The notes under the pieces were generated by a model. That model had not been told where the DNA came from, made no database searches, and saw only the letters and a list, made by a program, of their open reading frames with translations. Shown one piece after another: positions 12,030-23,302 of a stretch of DNA of 64,000 nt. Position 1 is the stretch's first letter. Every line of letters begins with the position of its first letter. The DNA comes from Ancylostoma caninum (taxonomy: Eukaryota; Nematoda; Chromadorea; Rhabditida; Ancylostomatidae), in contig JBAJFG010000344.1 in the NCBI GenBank assembly GCA_037903475.1, forward strand, positions 682,001 to 746,000, written 5' to 3'. The position numbers and the translations under genes were made by a program.

Positions 12030-15000
12030 TCACGCTTGGACTTGCTGTTCAACCCCTTCAGATTTTCCATCCAGAGCTGGATCATAGCGTAGGCGTGGCC
12101 AGCCAGCAAGTTCTTTTTGTTTCAAAATTACCTCCACCTAGAACCAGATAAGATAAGTAAAGAAAATGAATCACATTCAGGATAAACAGCTCGAATACAA
12201 GCGAAAGAGGACTTTACCTTTCTTTCCCCGACAACAGCTTTACTTTCACTGCAAACCACCTCTCCCCAAAGGTCGTAAATGAGATCCGTTTCCTTCTTTC
12301 CAAAACCATGGACGATATGAAGCCGCAGCATCTGCCCATCGCTAGTCACACGCACGTCTTCAGGAAGAGCACCCTATTATGAGAACTCATACAATAGAGT
12401 AGGCTTAGGCCTCATGGTGAAATCATGGAATAGGCTTCATGGAGAAAAAAAGAAACATAATACGACAAAAAGCACTTAAAAAGGGGCAAACGTCGTGAAA
12501 ATGGCACTTGCCACTGGCACTTCACTAGCATTTGCCAAAATGAACCCTTCGTCGTCATCAAAAAGAAGAAAAAATGGAAAAATTGCTTCAGAATCTTGCC
12601 ACTCTACCCTCTAAGATGTGGAGAAGATGAAAAAACAACTTATTTAAAACAAATGAAAAAAAACCATGGAATTCAAAATGACATTCGATGGATCAATATT
12701 AGGGCAAATTCTCACAAACAGAATGAAGAATGCATGAAAAGAAGGTATTAAATGAATAAAAAAAGCCAACAAAATGAGGATATTAAGTCAAAGTGGTCAA
12801 CAACAAGGAGATGTGCACTATCACATGCAGATTGTAACGCTGATCCCGAACTCACAGTCCGAATTTCCTGCGCAGCTCTCTTTAATGATTTACACTTATT
12901 TCTTCGCGCAGATTTAAGATAATGTACTCATGGACGAGCTAGAGGCCGTCTATGGTAGCACTTTCGGTGTCTTACAACCACTGAGTAGTGACATGGAGAA
13001 TAAAAGCTCTGCTATTGTGCCGCCGATATAGTCGCTTCAACCTCTGCATTCCAAGTTGGATAGAGAAAAATAGATGTGGGTCATTTTAGAGAACAGCACA
13101 GGAAGTTTACAAAAAAGATCCAAGTCCGGCACTGCAGAGTGCCTGTGATAGCATAAATAGTTGTGAATGGCCCATTCGAGCATTCCCTTGCAAGTATAAA
13201 CACAAGAACTACTTACCTTGCAGTAAACGTTTATGGTGATCATTCCATTGCTAGAAAACCAGTCATCTCGCACATGTTCCACTTTTTCATTCTGTAATCA
13301 CATATAAAACACATGTTTACTATAACGATGCGTACCACGAGAACATGAAGAAACCATGTCTGGCCGATATACTTTTAGAAAAACGGATGATTAGAACAAC
13401 GGATAATATGGCGTATGGAAGTTGAAGCTTTCTCATAGTGAAAAATTTTTTTGCCTGACTTTGGCTAGAAATGGGATGATATCTCAAAAAACTGCTAAGC
13501 ATAGATGGCTCTCACTATGCCAGGGTTAGTGACACAAACATCAGAAACAAATGTTTCAACCTGTCGAACCTTGGGTCAGGAAGTGAAATGTTTGTATGGC
13601 AAATAAGCTATAAAAGCAAATGTTCGGCATTAATTTTTCGACAATTTTTCATCCAAACCCCAGTAATAAGCCTAGATGGAGAGGCGGAGAAAAATTACTC
13701 CCCTCCACGACCTAAAACCATGGTTAGAACCAAGTTGCTCAAAGTAAAAGACTGTTCCGCACATGTTACACATGTTAGTTCGATGAAGACTACGAGGTTC
13801 GCCGTATCATTACCCTCTTTCGGACAAGGAATGACCAAATTTGTACTAAGACTATTATCCTTCACATTTCTACTATAACGATCATGTTTTGCTCAGAACA
13901 GTATTCAGGGCTATCCTATCATAGCGTGTCGAATATATAAATGAATAAATTCAAAGTTCAGCACAAACGTACTGCACTCCACTGATGCTTCCCTCGTTGA
14001 CATCCGGCTTGCTGAAGGAATGCGTTAAAATTTGACGTTTTCTTCTCACAGCATGACCAATATTTCATGCCTTCGTGAAAAATCGCCTGACCAGGATGAT
14101 GAATACATGGAGTGGCGTCGGACTCGGGACCAGAATACGACTAAAACGAGGATATATGTAAGTGAACAAATTTCAACACTATTTCTTCGCTCCATAGTTT
14201 GCATACCTTTGGGAAAGTAACGATTCACCTGAAACCCTACGAGAAGGAAGTGAAGCCATGAGAAGGAAATTTTTGAAATGAGTAGTTCAGAATTCAGAAG
14301 TCAAATAACACCAACACGACTGTTCCAGAACCAATAATCTTATTAAAAATACAGGCACCTTGTCACAAGCGTTATTTCTGCAAGGCGCACCAATACGCAG
14401 GCCTTCCTCTGCTACCTTGCCCTCCTGCTGCTCGCGGAAACGTTGGATAGCTGCTTGCGCTGCAGGCGTTGTTTCAATCTGGAATAGATCAGTCATACGC
14501 CTGCACAATCAAGCGTAGGTAAACAGAGCTTAATTCCAAGTCATCCAAGGAAAATGAAGGAAAAAGCATGAATGAGTTGTTTTTCTTTTCTCGCGCGACA
14601 AGTTCTAATCCAGTCTGCAGACACTTTTGTTCACAAGCACCGCTTTTATATCTGATCATTCGAATGTAACTCCATCAATAATTCCGCTTTAGGTACATTC
14701 AATTTCCGAACTGAATTGATGAGTGAGGTGGTTCCTTACAACATAGAAGCAGTACATTCGCCTGGAGAAGCATCGAGGTCAAGGAAAAATGAATTAACGA
14801 AAAATAGGCAAAAAGAACGACAACAGAAGTGGCTAAAGAGTGCGGTGGAAGATTATCAAGGGAATGTGGGTTGTAAAGAACGGGGTAAGGGATCGTTGTG
14901 ATGGGGTAAGACATTCCAGCTGAGAAAGGCGAAACATCTATGGAAGTGAGAAATTGAGGCGAAAAAAGGAACTGCAACAAATATCAATAGAAGAAATCAA

Positions 15001-16068
15001 TTAATCTTAAGATCGAATTTGAGCAAACCAAATTTACAAGATTAACCATGGGAAGTAAGGCACTAATACGTATATGTGACAGCTCTGTGCGCGAAAGGCG
15101 TAACGGTAAAGGCTTAGTGTGAGGCGATTTTCACCAGCAATACGCCTCTTTAAGTGAAAGAAGGGAAGGGACTCACCGTTAATGGGACTTCTTTCCTTTC
15201 CTCCTCAGCCTTCCTTTCAGCTGGTTTATTCAGTCCCTTCCACACAATCACCTCCTCTTCCTAGAACAAAGAAAACTCGGGCATCTAGGGGTGTGTAACA
15301 TCCTGAGAGGAAATGGGGCGTGACCAAGCCACTATGACTGGCGCATTCAATCAAGGCACCAATCATGGTAGTCTGGTAACGCCCCATTCCTCCTCACGAC
15401 GATATACACCCATTCTCTACAATCCTTGTCGAAAATACAGACGGATTGCGCGTGCGGTTTCATAGCGTTGCGGCTGCAGAACCGTGGCGGGACCTAGTGG
15501 ACCCTCTCACGTGGAGCATGCTCTCTCCGCATCCGTCGTCCAGGTCCCACAGCGTTTCTGCAGTCATGGAATTCGTCTATCTTTTCGGGAAGAACTATAG
15601 GTATCAATGATCTCCTTTCTTAGCCAAACAACAGAATATGCACGTCCTCTTGGTGACTGGTTAACTTTATCCACCGAATAAAAAGTCAACAAGCTTACCT
15701 TCTCCGGCCGAATCTCCTTAACTGCGGCTACTTTCACAATATCTGCCGGCTTTTCGCCATTATGTTTTCCCCGAGTACATCCAGGAAAGTTCAACCAGGT
15801 GCCGAAATCGGTGCTTTTCTTGTTGCAACAGTTCCATATCTTATATGCGTCATGAAAATATGGTGGGCCGGGATGATATAGGCAAGAATCTGAAATAATG
15901 GAGAGATAGGCAAATTAGAAATTGAAGAAAGGAACTCCTTCCTGGATCCACTGTGGCACAGAAACCTGTACGCTTACCGGTGTCATTCGTCCTTGGGTCG
16001 AACTTCTGACCGCAACCTTTGTTGTAACATTGTATCAACGTCTCTTCCGTGGACGTCTCAGCCGGCAT
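12030..16068 (-). CDS. CHORDC1: CHORD and CS domain protein (CHORDC1/CHP-1, melusin family)
   Basis: Eight exons (16068-15978, 15889-15699, 15260-15177, 14500-14359, 14140-13973, 13291-13217, 12373-12218, 12137-12030) encode about 337 residues; human CHORDC1 has 332. CHORD1 is [17 protein letters not shown] followed by [20 protein letters not shown] and [17 protein letters not shown]2 is [11 protein letters not shown] followed by [20 protein letters not shown] and [13 protein letters not shown] (HSP20-like) domain starts near [17 protein letters not shown] and ends near [13 protein letters not shown]. The family binds Zn through the CHORD Cys/His residues and acts as an HSP90 partner. Seven exons connect in phase. 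The step from 15177 to 14500 is out of phase (see findings), so a tiny exon or a sequence error is likely there. Confidence 0.93.
15421..15596. mobile_element. MITE family 4, copy a (in CHORDC1 intron 2)
   Basis: It begins near CGAAAATACAGACGGATTGCG and ends near GAATTCGTCTATCTTTTCG. The centre contains GCGGGACCTAGTGGACCCTC and TGGAGCATGCTCTC. It matches the copy at 47443-47612 over its length with moderate divergence. It sits inside a host intron with no visible effect on splicing. Confidence 0.8.
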
Positions 16069-16425
16069 GACCCTGCAAGGGAAACTCAAATAAGCAGCGA
16101 TTAGTTCGAAAAAAAAAATGAGATTATTGAGAACAGAAAAGAACAAGGGAATTATGGGTGTGAAAGCACATTGAAGGGGGTAACAAAGTAAACCTGCAGC
16201 TTTTGTTGGTCCCTTAAAGAGCAATGACGAAGGGTTTAACTGAATAGATTCACACTATGTCTAACAATGAGGAGGAAGATATACGCAATAAGGATACGTA
16301 TACGCCCTAACTCCTTCAGCTGCTGTTTAATGGATTAAACTAAATCCGGATAGAAGCTACTCGCTACAGAAAAGTCAAAAGGCTAAGAAAATTAGCAGAA
16401 AGCTCAGTTCTATCACATTTTTAAG

Positions 16426-17239
16426 ACAGAAACTTAAAGACAGTCCGGGGGGGACACTTGATCCGACCGAGTCCTTTAAACTTTTGAACGCTGACGCGCC
16501 GCTTTGTTCGATCGGGGCGAGGATGGCAGTGTACGTTTCAGGAAACGCACTGTATTTCCTCACAACGACCATATAAGGATCCATGCATATATAAACAGTC
16601 GTAAAGATTTGTAGTAATTCTCCAAAAGTTCCGCGATTGAACGACGGTCATAGTGTCCTATTGATTTCTCTTTCGCGCATTTCTGATATTGTCAGCGAGA
16701 TAGCTCTTGGAAACATCTGATGATTCACCATAAGCTGATGATATCTTTATTCAAGTGGCATGACCGTACTGTATTCAGTGGATTTGCAGTTTTGTGAAGA
16801 AAAATTAGGATAGTTCAAATCTCGAATTTGTAACAGATCAGTTAGTCCTCGCTTAGGTATGACCTTCAAATTCCACTCTAAGAACTACAGTACTCTTCTG
16901 CAACTGGAAATGCGTCAGCTTAAACTGTTGTACAAAAACTTCGTGGTTGAGAATAATTAAAAAAACCTATGAATTACTTAGGAAAAATTCATTTTGAAGC
17001 GCGACATAGTATTATAATTCGCACCAATCTCATAAGTTGTATTTCGCTCTCTTAATGAACAGATTGGTTTCTATTTTTTTGCTTCCTTCTTTTCTTTCTA
17101 ATTTCCCAATTACTGTGTGGTCCACTACCTTCTGCTACATTGTCACCATGTACGGTAGTTAGGAGCACGTCAGCGTTCAAAAGTTTAAAGGACTCGGTCG
17201 GATCAAGTGTCCCCCCCCGGACTGTCTTTAAGTTTCTGT
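16426..17239. mobile_element. 814-bp element with 70-bp terminal inverted repeats
   Basis: The left arm 16426-16495 (ACAGAAACTTAAAGACAGTC at its outer end, TTTTGAACGCTGAC at its inner end) is an almost exact complement of 17169-17239. The poly-G run is present in both arms. The roughly 670-bp core has no transposase frame, so it is a non-autonomous DNA transposon or a foldback element. Confidence 0.85.
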
Positions 17240-17359
17240 ATTTTTAAGCTAAAATTAGCAGCGAAACACCGCCGGCGACGAGAATTTTCGAGAAGACGTC
17301 AGTTTTCATATCGTGTGTGTGCCGGTGCGAAATTCACAAAGCACACTTGATAAGACGGC

Positions 17360-17790
17360 TTGGACCTTGAGAAGGTGTAGAGCATGGAAAAGTGGGAGAG
17401 CGCACGGAAAGAAACATGGAAGACCGAGAGCGCAGGAGTGATAGGAAGAAATGAGAGATCATAGGAAAGTGAGTGTGCAAAATAGAGGGAAGGGGGGGGG
17501 GGGAGAGAGAGAGAGAGAAAAAAACGGGGGAATTCGGAAAAGTGTGTTAAGTGTAGGGAGAGCAGTGAGAGCATAGGAAAGTGAGAAAGCAAAAGAGAAA
17601 CAGATGGAGAAATAGAAAGAATGAGAGAGAGAGAGCGAGAAAGAGGCGAGATAGTGAGAGACCATGGAAAAATGAGCACATAGAGAAAAATTGAGAGAGA
17701 ATGAGGGAGCGAGAGAGAGGTGGACGAAAAAAGTGCACAGAGATATGAGAGGGTGCAGAGAGAAATGAGAGACCATGGAAATAAGGATAT
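17360..17790. repeat. Purine-rich low-complexity tract
   Basis: About 430 bases consist almost only of A and G on the + strand: GAGAGAGAGAGA, GGGGGGGGGG and repeated AGAGACCATGGAAA-like phrases (17397, 17660, 17770). The minus strand therefore shows long Ser/Leu-rich open frames that I treat as artefacts. Confidence 0.85.
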
Positions 17791-18166
17791 AGTCCGCAAA
17801 TGAAACAGATTATAGCATAAACAAAGGCATACGTAAAAGTGGTAATAATATTAAATTTTTGACTGAATCGAAAATAAAATAAAGAATTCGAACATTTGTC
17901 TGGATTATGAGGATTAGAAAAATCTTTTTTTTTTAATTATGAAAATATGATTCTCCGTAAGTATGCAAAAATCGGATTGGACAGGTGAAAAGTGTTTGAA
18001 ACTTCTCAGAATCCACCAGAAAACTTCCCATTTCATAACACCTGAACATGAATGAATGCAGCGTTTGCTCTTCTTTCTTTTTGCTATCCTTCTGGTTAGA
18101 AAAAATATTAGGACTTAAGACTAGGTCATGGAATTATTAATTGCATCCAATGATTGTGCAAAGCTG

Positions 18167-18594
18167 TTAAAGGCAGCACTCACGGAAATTTTCACTTCTG
18201 AAATGAGTCGCTTACCATGTAGCCGGCCGCTGGACAATCGCAACAGTAAATTGAACACCTTGAATGGCCACCTACCTGCGAAGATACTGCCGTGGACACG
18301 TCACGTGCCGCTCTGGACATTAGGGTTCCCTCGCGCCAACTAACGCCTTTGACAGGGTGTGTGCATGTGGTTCAGCGGGGGTGTGTCTATGAAATTCGTA
18401 ACATTTGCAGGATTCCGTGCCGGGACCCATCACGGAACACTCGTCCGCGCTGTGGACACACATGAAATACCGCCATCTTTTTCTGTGTTTTTCGCGTGTT
18501 TCACGTTATGTCATCGTTATCAATTCATCGTCCCTAAAAACCCCGATATACCGCGGAATCTTCAACACAAAAATTTCCGTGAGTGCTGCCTTTA
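18167..18594. mobile_element. TTAA-flanked MITE, type 3A, copy a
   Basis: The left end TTAAAGGCAGCACTCACGGA and right end TCCGTGAGTGCTGCCTTTAA are inverted repeats with TTAA on both sides, as expected of a TTAA target duplication (piggyBac-like, inferred). It matches 52339-52768 closely, including ATGAGTCGCTTACCATGTAG. Confidence 0.85.
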
Positions 18595-19063
18595 AAGGCA
18601 GCAGGAGCTGAAATTCTCGACTCTGAGCTGAGCTGCGGATGGTGGAGTACAGACTCGGCACATCATAAATGTGAAACGAACACAGGCAATGATGGCTTAC
18701 CTGCAGAGAAAATGGAACATTCGTCGCGAACACGCCTGGCGGTGTTCGTGCGCGGACGAGTTTTCCCCGGCGCGAAAGTCATTGCGGCGCGTGGTTTTGG
18801 CCGAGTCCCGCTATGAAACCCTGTGCATTGAATGCATTTCGTCTTCCCTTTGCGCCGAACCACGCACCGCAGTGACGTTTTGCGCCGGGGAAAACTCGTC
18901 CGCGCGCGAACACGGCCAGGCGTGTCCGCGACGAGTGTTCCATTTTCTCTGCATGTAAGCCATAATTGTGTGTGTTCGTTTCACATTTATGATGTGCTGA
19001 GTCTGTACTTCATCACCCACAGCTCAGCTCGGAGTGGAGGATTTCAGCTCCTGCTGCCTTTAA
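18592..19063. mobile_element. TTAA-flanked MITE, type 3B
   Basis: It starts TTTAAAGGCAGCAGGAGCTG and ends CAGCTCCTGCTGCCTTTAA. The interior is a second large palindrome: CGCGAACACGCCTGGCGGTG faces its near-complement, and GTGTTCGTTTCACATTTATG faces CATAAATGTGAAACGAACAC. Its left TTAA is also the right TTAA of the 3A copy, so the two elements abut or one inserted into the other's target site. Confidence 0.85.
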
Positions 19064-21417
19064 GAAGGAGGTGTTCTCTAGCTAGGAAAGGATTTGGGGA
19101 GGGGGGGGGGGTTAATTGGTCCATGCAGCGTCTGTGCCGGTTGTGATTCAGATTTCAATTGCTAGAATTTTTCATTTTTCAAATTCTGAGGTCTGATTTT
19201 CTAGAGATATCAAAAAATTGAACTCCGCGAATCAAACGGTTCAGAATCTCTCAAGGTTCCAGTGAAACACCTCTCACTTCAAGCTATAGATTTTAAATAA
19301 GTAAAGATCCTCCAGCAGTCATGGAGATCCCAGTTTTTTTTTTTTGAATTCCGGAGCAGTTGTCTGTCACAGCGTGACAGTCAACAAACAAGGTCAGTTG
19401 GTTAATTGCGTTGACACTAGCTGATTGGGTGATTTATCGCCAGTTTGTTGACCCTTTGGGTGTGGCGGCGACGAGCCTTGTAAACAATTACGCTGTTTTA
19501 TTCACTTTTTTTTACATGCTAGTTACATAATTTCATTTTTGAGGTTTTCACTTCTGTTCCGCAAAAATCAAGCGGATTTCAATGTAAATTCCTTTGGGAA
19601 CGCTTATTCTGCTTCCATAACATTCCTGGTGTGGAGCACTGCACCACGAAGTGGATGTGCGGATCTTTATGATAGGTGTGGATTGTGGGATGGATTGACC
19701 AATCACAGAGCACGGCCACACCCACTTTTCCTCCACAACGCTTCACACCCATTCTCTTATTGTCTTATTAATTGTTAGCAATGCTAAAAATCTACTTGCA
19801 ATGCACCATGAGTCCTATCATGGTCACAAATGAATTTTAATGTCTGACGAGAACTGGTCCCCGTCTGGTATTTAGGCTTGAATCGTAGTGAATAGCTCTC
19901 CTGCTCCATTTTAACGGTGCCTGTCTTCTGCGTACTCGAAGAGCAAATTTTCGAAGTGGTTGCTTCCATCTTTCAACTATTTTGTCTGTGCTATGCCTTT
20001 GATGCTTATTGATTACCTATTGGGATGTGTGAGTTGTGCACCAACCACGCCTACTAATCAACTATGGACACATGGGACAAATTTGAAGGAGTAGTTGATG
20101 ATTATTATCATTAGTGTGAGGTATACTTGCACATTTTCGGAAAAATTTCGAATATTCAAATTTTCGAATGATTCGATTCGAATGATTTATTCGAATGACC
20201 GAACAATTATTCGATTCGGTTGTAAGTATAGTGTGTGGTTATTACCAACTATCTTATTTTCATTTATGCCCATTGTTATAATAAACTAGTTATACTCTTT
20301 ATTAATGGTATTCAAGTGAGAATACAGGTGTTCATTATCTGCACAGGTTCTGTGTAGAAGCCACTCAGGATACTGTAGTCCCAAAAGTCCGTAGTGCATG
20401 GTTCGGCCAGATAAATGTTTTCCTCGGAACCCTTTTTTTCACATCTCTCATATTTGCTATGATATCCACACAAAATTTGGCAGAAATTACGCTTCTACAT
20501 CTAGTTGTGTAATTACGTACAAAACACTTTCATGTGTTGCGCATAGTACACTGCAAAAATCATCATTTTGTTATCGCAACTGCCCTCTTATGGCCCACGC
20601 CTGACTAAGACGCCCTATTTAGGGTTCGCCACTGTTGTTAAGCTGATTACGTGCTGATACGTGATGTTGTGTGATTCACGGATCGCGTCATTTATACTAC
20701 GGCAAATTATCAGCATCGTAAACATGCGTGTGATTTCTGCCGTGGGAAACTCGAATGAGAGCTCCTAGGCCTTTGATCAGTCGATGAGCCGTCACTCATA
20801 GGGGAAACTGCTGAATATGTGTGATTTGTATGGGCAACTGAAGCTTGGTACAGTAGTCAATAATTCGCTATAGGACCTCTGTTGAGGATGAGGGCGTGGC
20901 TGATGGAGCGGTCAAGGTTAACACAAGGCAGCGAGCCTCCAATCCCACCATAATTTCTACTTTTTTCTGAAGTTTTCAAGTAAAACAATGTCACATCAGC
21001 AGCTTGTGTTCCGTATTCAACAGGCGAGAACTGGTCCCCATCATAATAAATATAAAAGTTTTATATAAAGCAAACAGCAAAGGATGGACGGAGTTTTCTG
21101 GAAATTTCTCAGAAATGCCCTAAACTACAGATAATATTTCTATTTTTGTTCAATTTTGATTGCTTTCTTTATCAAGAATTCTACGATGATTGTTACAGGT
21201 TACCTTAAAGTTAACCTCATTCAAGCCGTCGATTTGTTTAGCTGGCCACGCCCCTTTTTCCACGGCCCCTCTCCATAAGAAAACTTCTGCGCCCTTCACT
21301 TAAAGTGGTTTACCCAACCGTAGCAAGAGTGTCTCATGCTGAGCCCTATACTCTTCTATATACATATGTCCACTCTTGTCCTGTTTTCATACAGATTTCC
21401 TAATTTTTTGTGCTGAA

Positions 21418-21650
21418 GAACTGTCACAAACTTGGACAGCTGTCACAAGCGTCACCCTATTTGTACTTCTACCTGTGTACATTCTCTTTATTTTCAAACT
21501 TCATCGCGTTTAATGCCGTAAAATCAAAGCGTTAGTGTTCCTTCTTACTCACTCCCAAATTTCTGGACCCCAATTCACCCGTTTTTCAAATTTTCACCTG
21601 AAAACTGTCACAAATGCGGACAACTATCACAAGCACCACCCTATTTGTAC
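21418..21650. repeat. Diverged direct repeat, period about 179 bp
   Basis: TGAAGAACTGTCACAAAC at 21414 and TGAAAACTGTCACAAATG at 21598 start similar units. Both continue through GGACAGCTGTCACAAGC / GGACAACTATCACAAGC and CACCCTATTTGTAC. Only about 55 bp of each unit is clearly alike. Confidence 0.7.
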
Positions 21651-22221
21651 ACATTCGATCTAAGGGCGTGTTTATCGCCAAGAAAAGTCGTTTAACGCCT
21701 GATAATGTTTATTTGCTAGCGTGTCTTGTGTTCTTTCCGAAAATGGCCATACTATACACAACTGATAAGAGCCCCATAAATATAAACGGGTGGCGGTGAC
21801 AGAGATCAAGCCATTCCCACTGCTGTAGTCAGCACATCGTCGCAATTTTCGCCTACGTTTAGACATAATAACGGGTAAACTCTATCCTCATGTCCATAAC
21901 CTCAGTTATCTCCAATCCTTGCTTCTCTATTTACTTAAATACTTATTTCTCATGGGGATAGGTTCAAACGGGTAGAGACGCAGAGTAAGTCAATCAATAT
22001 ACCCATGTAGATTTTGAAACTGTGTTGCAGTGATCCATCCATTCATTCTTCAACGTCACTGCCTTTTTTTTATTTCTTCCTACGTTTTAGCGTTGCACGT
22101 ATTCTTAGAAAATTTCTGATAGGATTTCTTAGTCCTTTTTTTTTCGTATTTGACGTACCTTATCGTTATGGATTTTTTAAAATGTTTTTTCTCTTTATCC
22201 AGCAGATGAAGTTATTTTTAG

Positions 22222-23302
22222 ATGTCTGGTTCACCTAAGGTTGAAGGGCGATTCCGACTCGATGTCAGAACCAGTGGCGACGATATTGGAGCATCATTCA
22301 AAGGTGAATACCAATTCCGTAGTTTTTTTTTGTGCGATATTGCGTCTTATCATCTTGGATTCTCTATTGATGCTTTGTCTTCTACAATTCTTGCATTTCG
22401 AGGTAGTATAAATGAAATTCTCTCTTTCATATCTGAGTGGTGCAAAATTTTTCACCTAAATTAATATTTCTACAAAATTATGACGAACTTTTGCAACCAA
22501 ACTGCTCTACAATACATGCGAGAACTGGTAACTATTCTCAATATACAACGCTCCTATAATCTTGCTTGCCAGTTGCTGCCATCCACCCCTCGATTGCTGC
22601 TCAATCTGTCGGCCGTTTAGCTGCAATTGCTGAGGGACGGCAGCAATCAAGGGGAGGATGGCAGCAACTGACAAACGTTGCTGCTAGGGTTTCTACTCGA
22701 ACCATTACGGCGTTTGGTCTACGTTCGTCCTGCACAGTTATCAGAGCAATTGTGGCGTTTTCTACTGATTCCCCACACAAATGCTGTTCAAGAAGTCAAA
22801 ATGATTAGAGTGAGAGTGTCTAGAATTGCTTGGGGACCAGTTCTCGCCTAAGTATTGATAACAGGCAAAATCTTGGTGACATTTGGTAACATGATTGGAT
22901 ACAGTGTATAAGATTCGTAATCGTCTTACTCTTTTTTTTACTCTAGCTTCTCTGTGCTCTGCCCCCTAAAAACACTTGTTGATCCTGTAGGGGAATTATC
23001 GAAAGATACACATCAATGGATTAAGATTAATCAAAAATTCATGCTTTTTATCTGTTCTCTGGTAATTATGGCATTAAAAATTATCCGAAAAATATTTTTT
23101 TCCAGTCCGGAACTCCAATAAGGAGTATCCTCTACGCACTGTGGACGACACCGTCGAAGCTGACTTCCTGCCCTATCGCTATCAAGTCGGCTCCAGGCTG
23201 CGTCGTGCCCTATATAATGAAGATCAACGAGACGCCAGAGAAGTGATGGAAAGACGAGACGCCAGAGAAGTGAAGGAATTGAAAGCGAAAAGCAAGCTGT
23301 GA
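22222..23302 (+). CDS. Small unrecognised protein, 92 residues
   Basis: Two exons (22222-22303 and 23106-23302) join in phase: AAAG|TCCGG. The ATG follows TTATTTTTAG directly, a typical cis- or trans-splice acceptor, so the mRNA may receive a spliced leader (inference). I do not recognise the family. The N-terminus reads MSGSPKVEGRFRLDVRTSGD; no signal peptide or membrane segment is visible. The middle has VDDTVEADFLPYRYQVG. The tail is highly charged and carries a 24-base duplication that gives RRDAREV after RDAREVME, ending LKAKSKL. Helical propensity of the tail is high. A TRAF-like gene follows on the same strand 1.66 kb downstream. Confidence 0.65.
22511..22855. mobile_element. Possible small TIR element in intron 1 of the 92-aa gene
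   Basis: TGCGAGAACTGGT near 22516 faces GGACCAGTTCTCGCC near 22840. The interior holds a second inverted pair, TTGCTGCCATCC and its complement around 22572 and 22650. The same GCGAGAACTGGTCCCC word occurs at 1557, 19848 and 21024. Confidence 0.55.

Larger units (their letters stand above)
16069..22221. other. 6-kb repeat-rich spacer
   Basis: No convincing exon was seen. The spacer holds the 70-bp TIR element (16426-17239), a purine-rich tract, two abutting TTAA elements (18167-19063), poly-T and poly-G runs and a diverged direct repeat (21418/21597). AT-rich strings built from TTCGAATATTCGAA-like words occur near 20140-20220. Confidence 0.5.

Noticed and set aside
17299..17799. Long Ser/Leu-rich open frames on the minus strand
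   Set aside because: They are the complement of the purine-rich low-complexity tract; no splice signals, no start context, no complexity.
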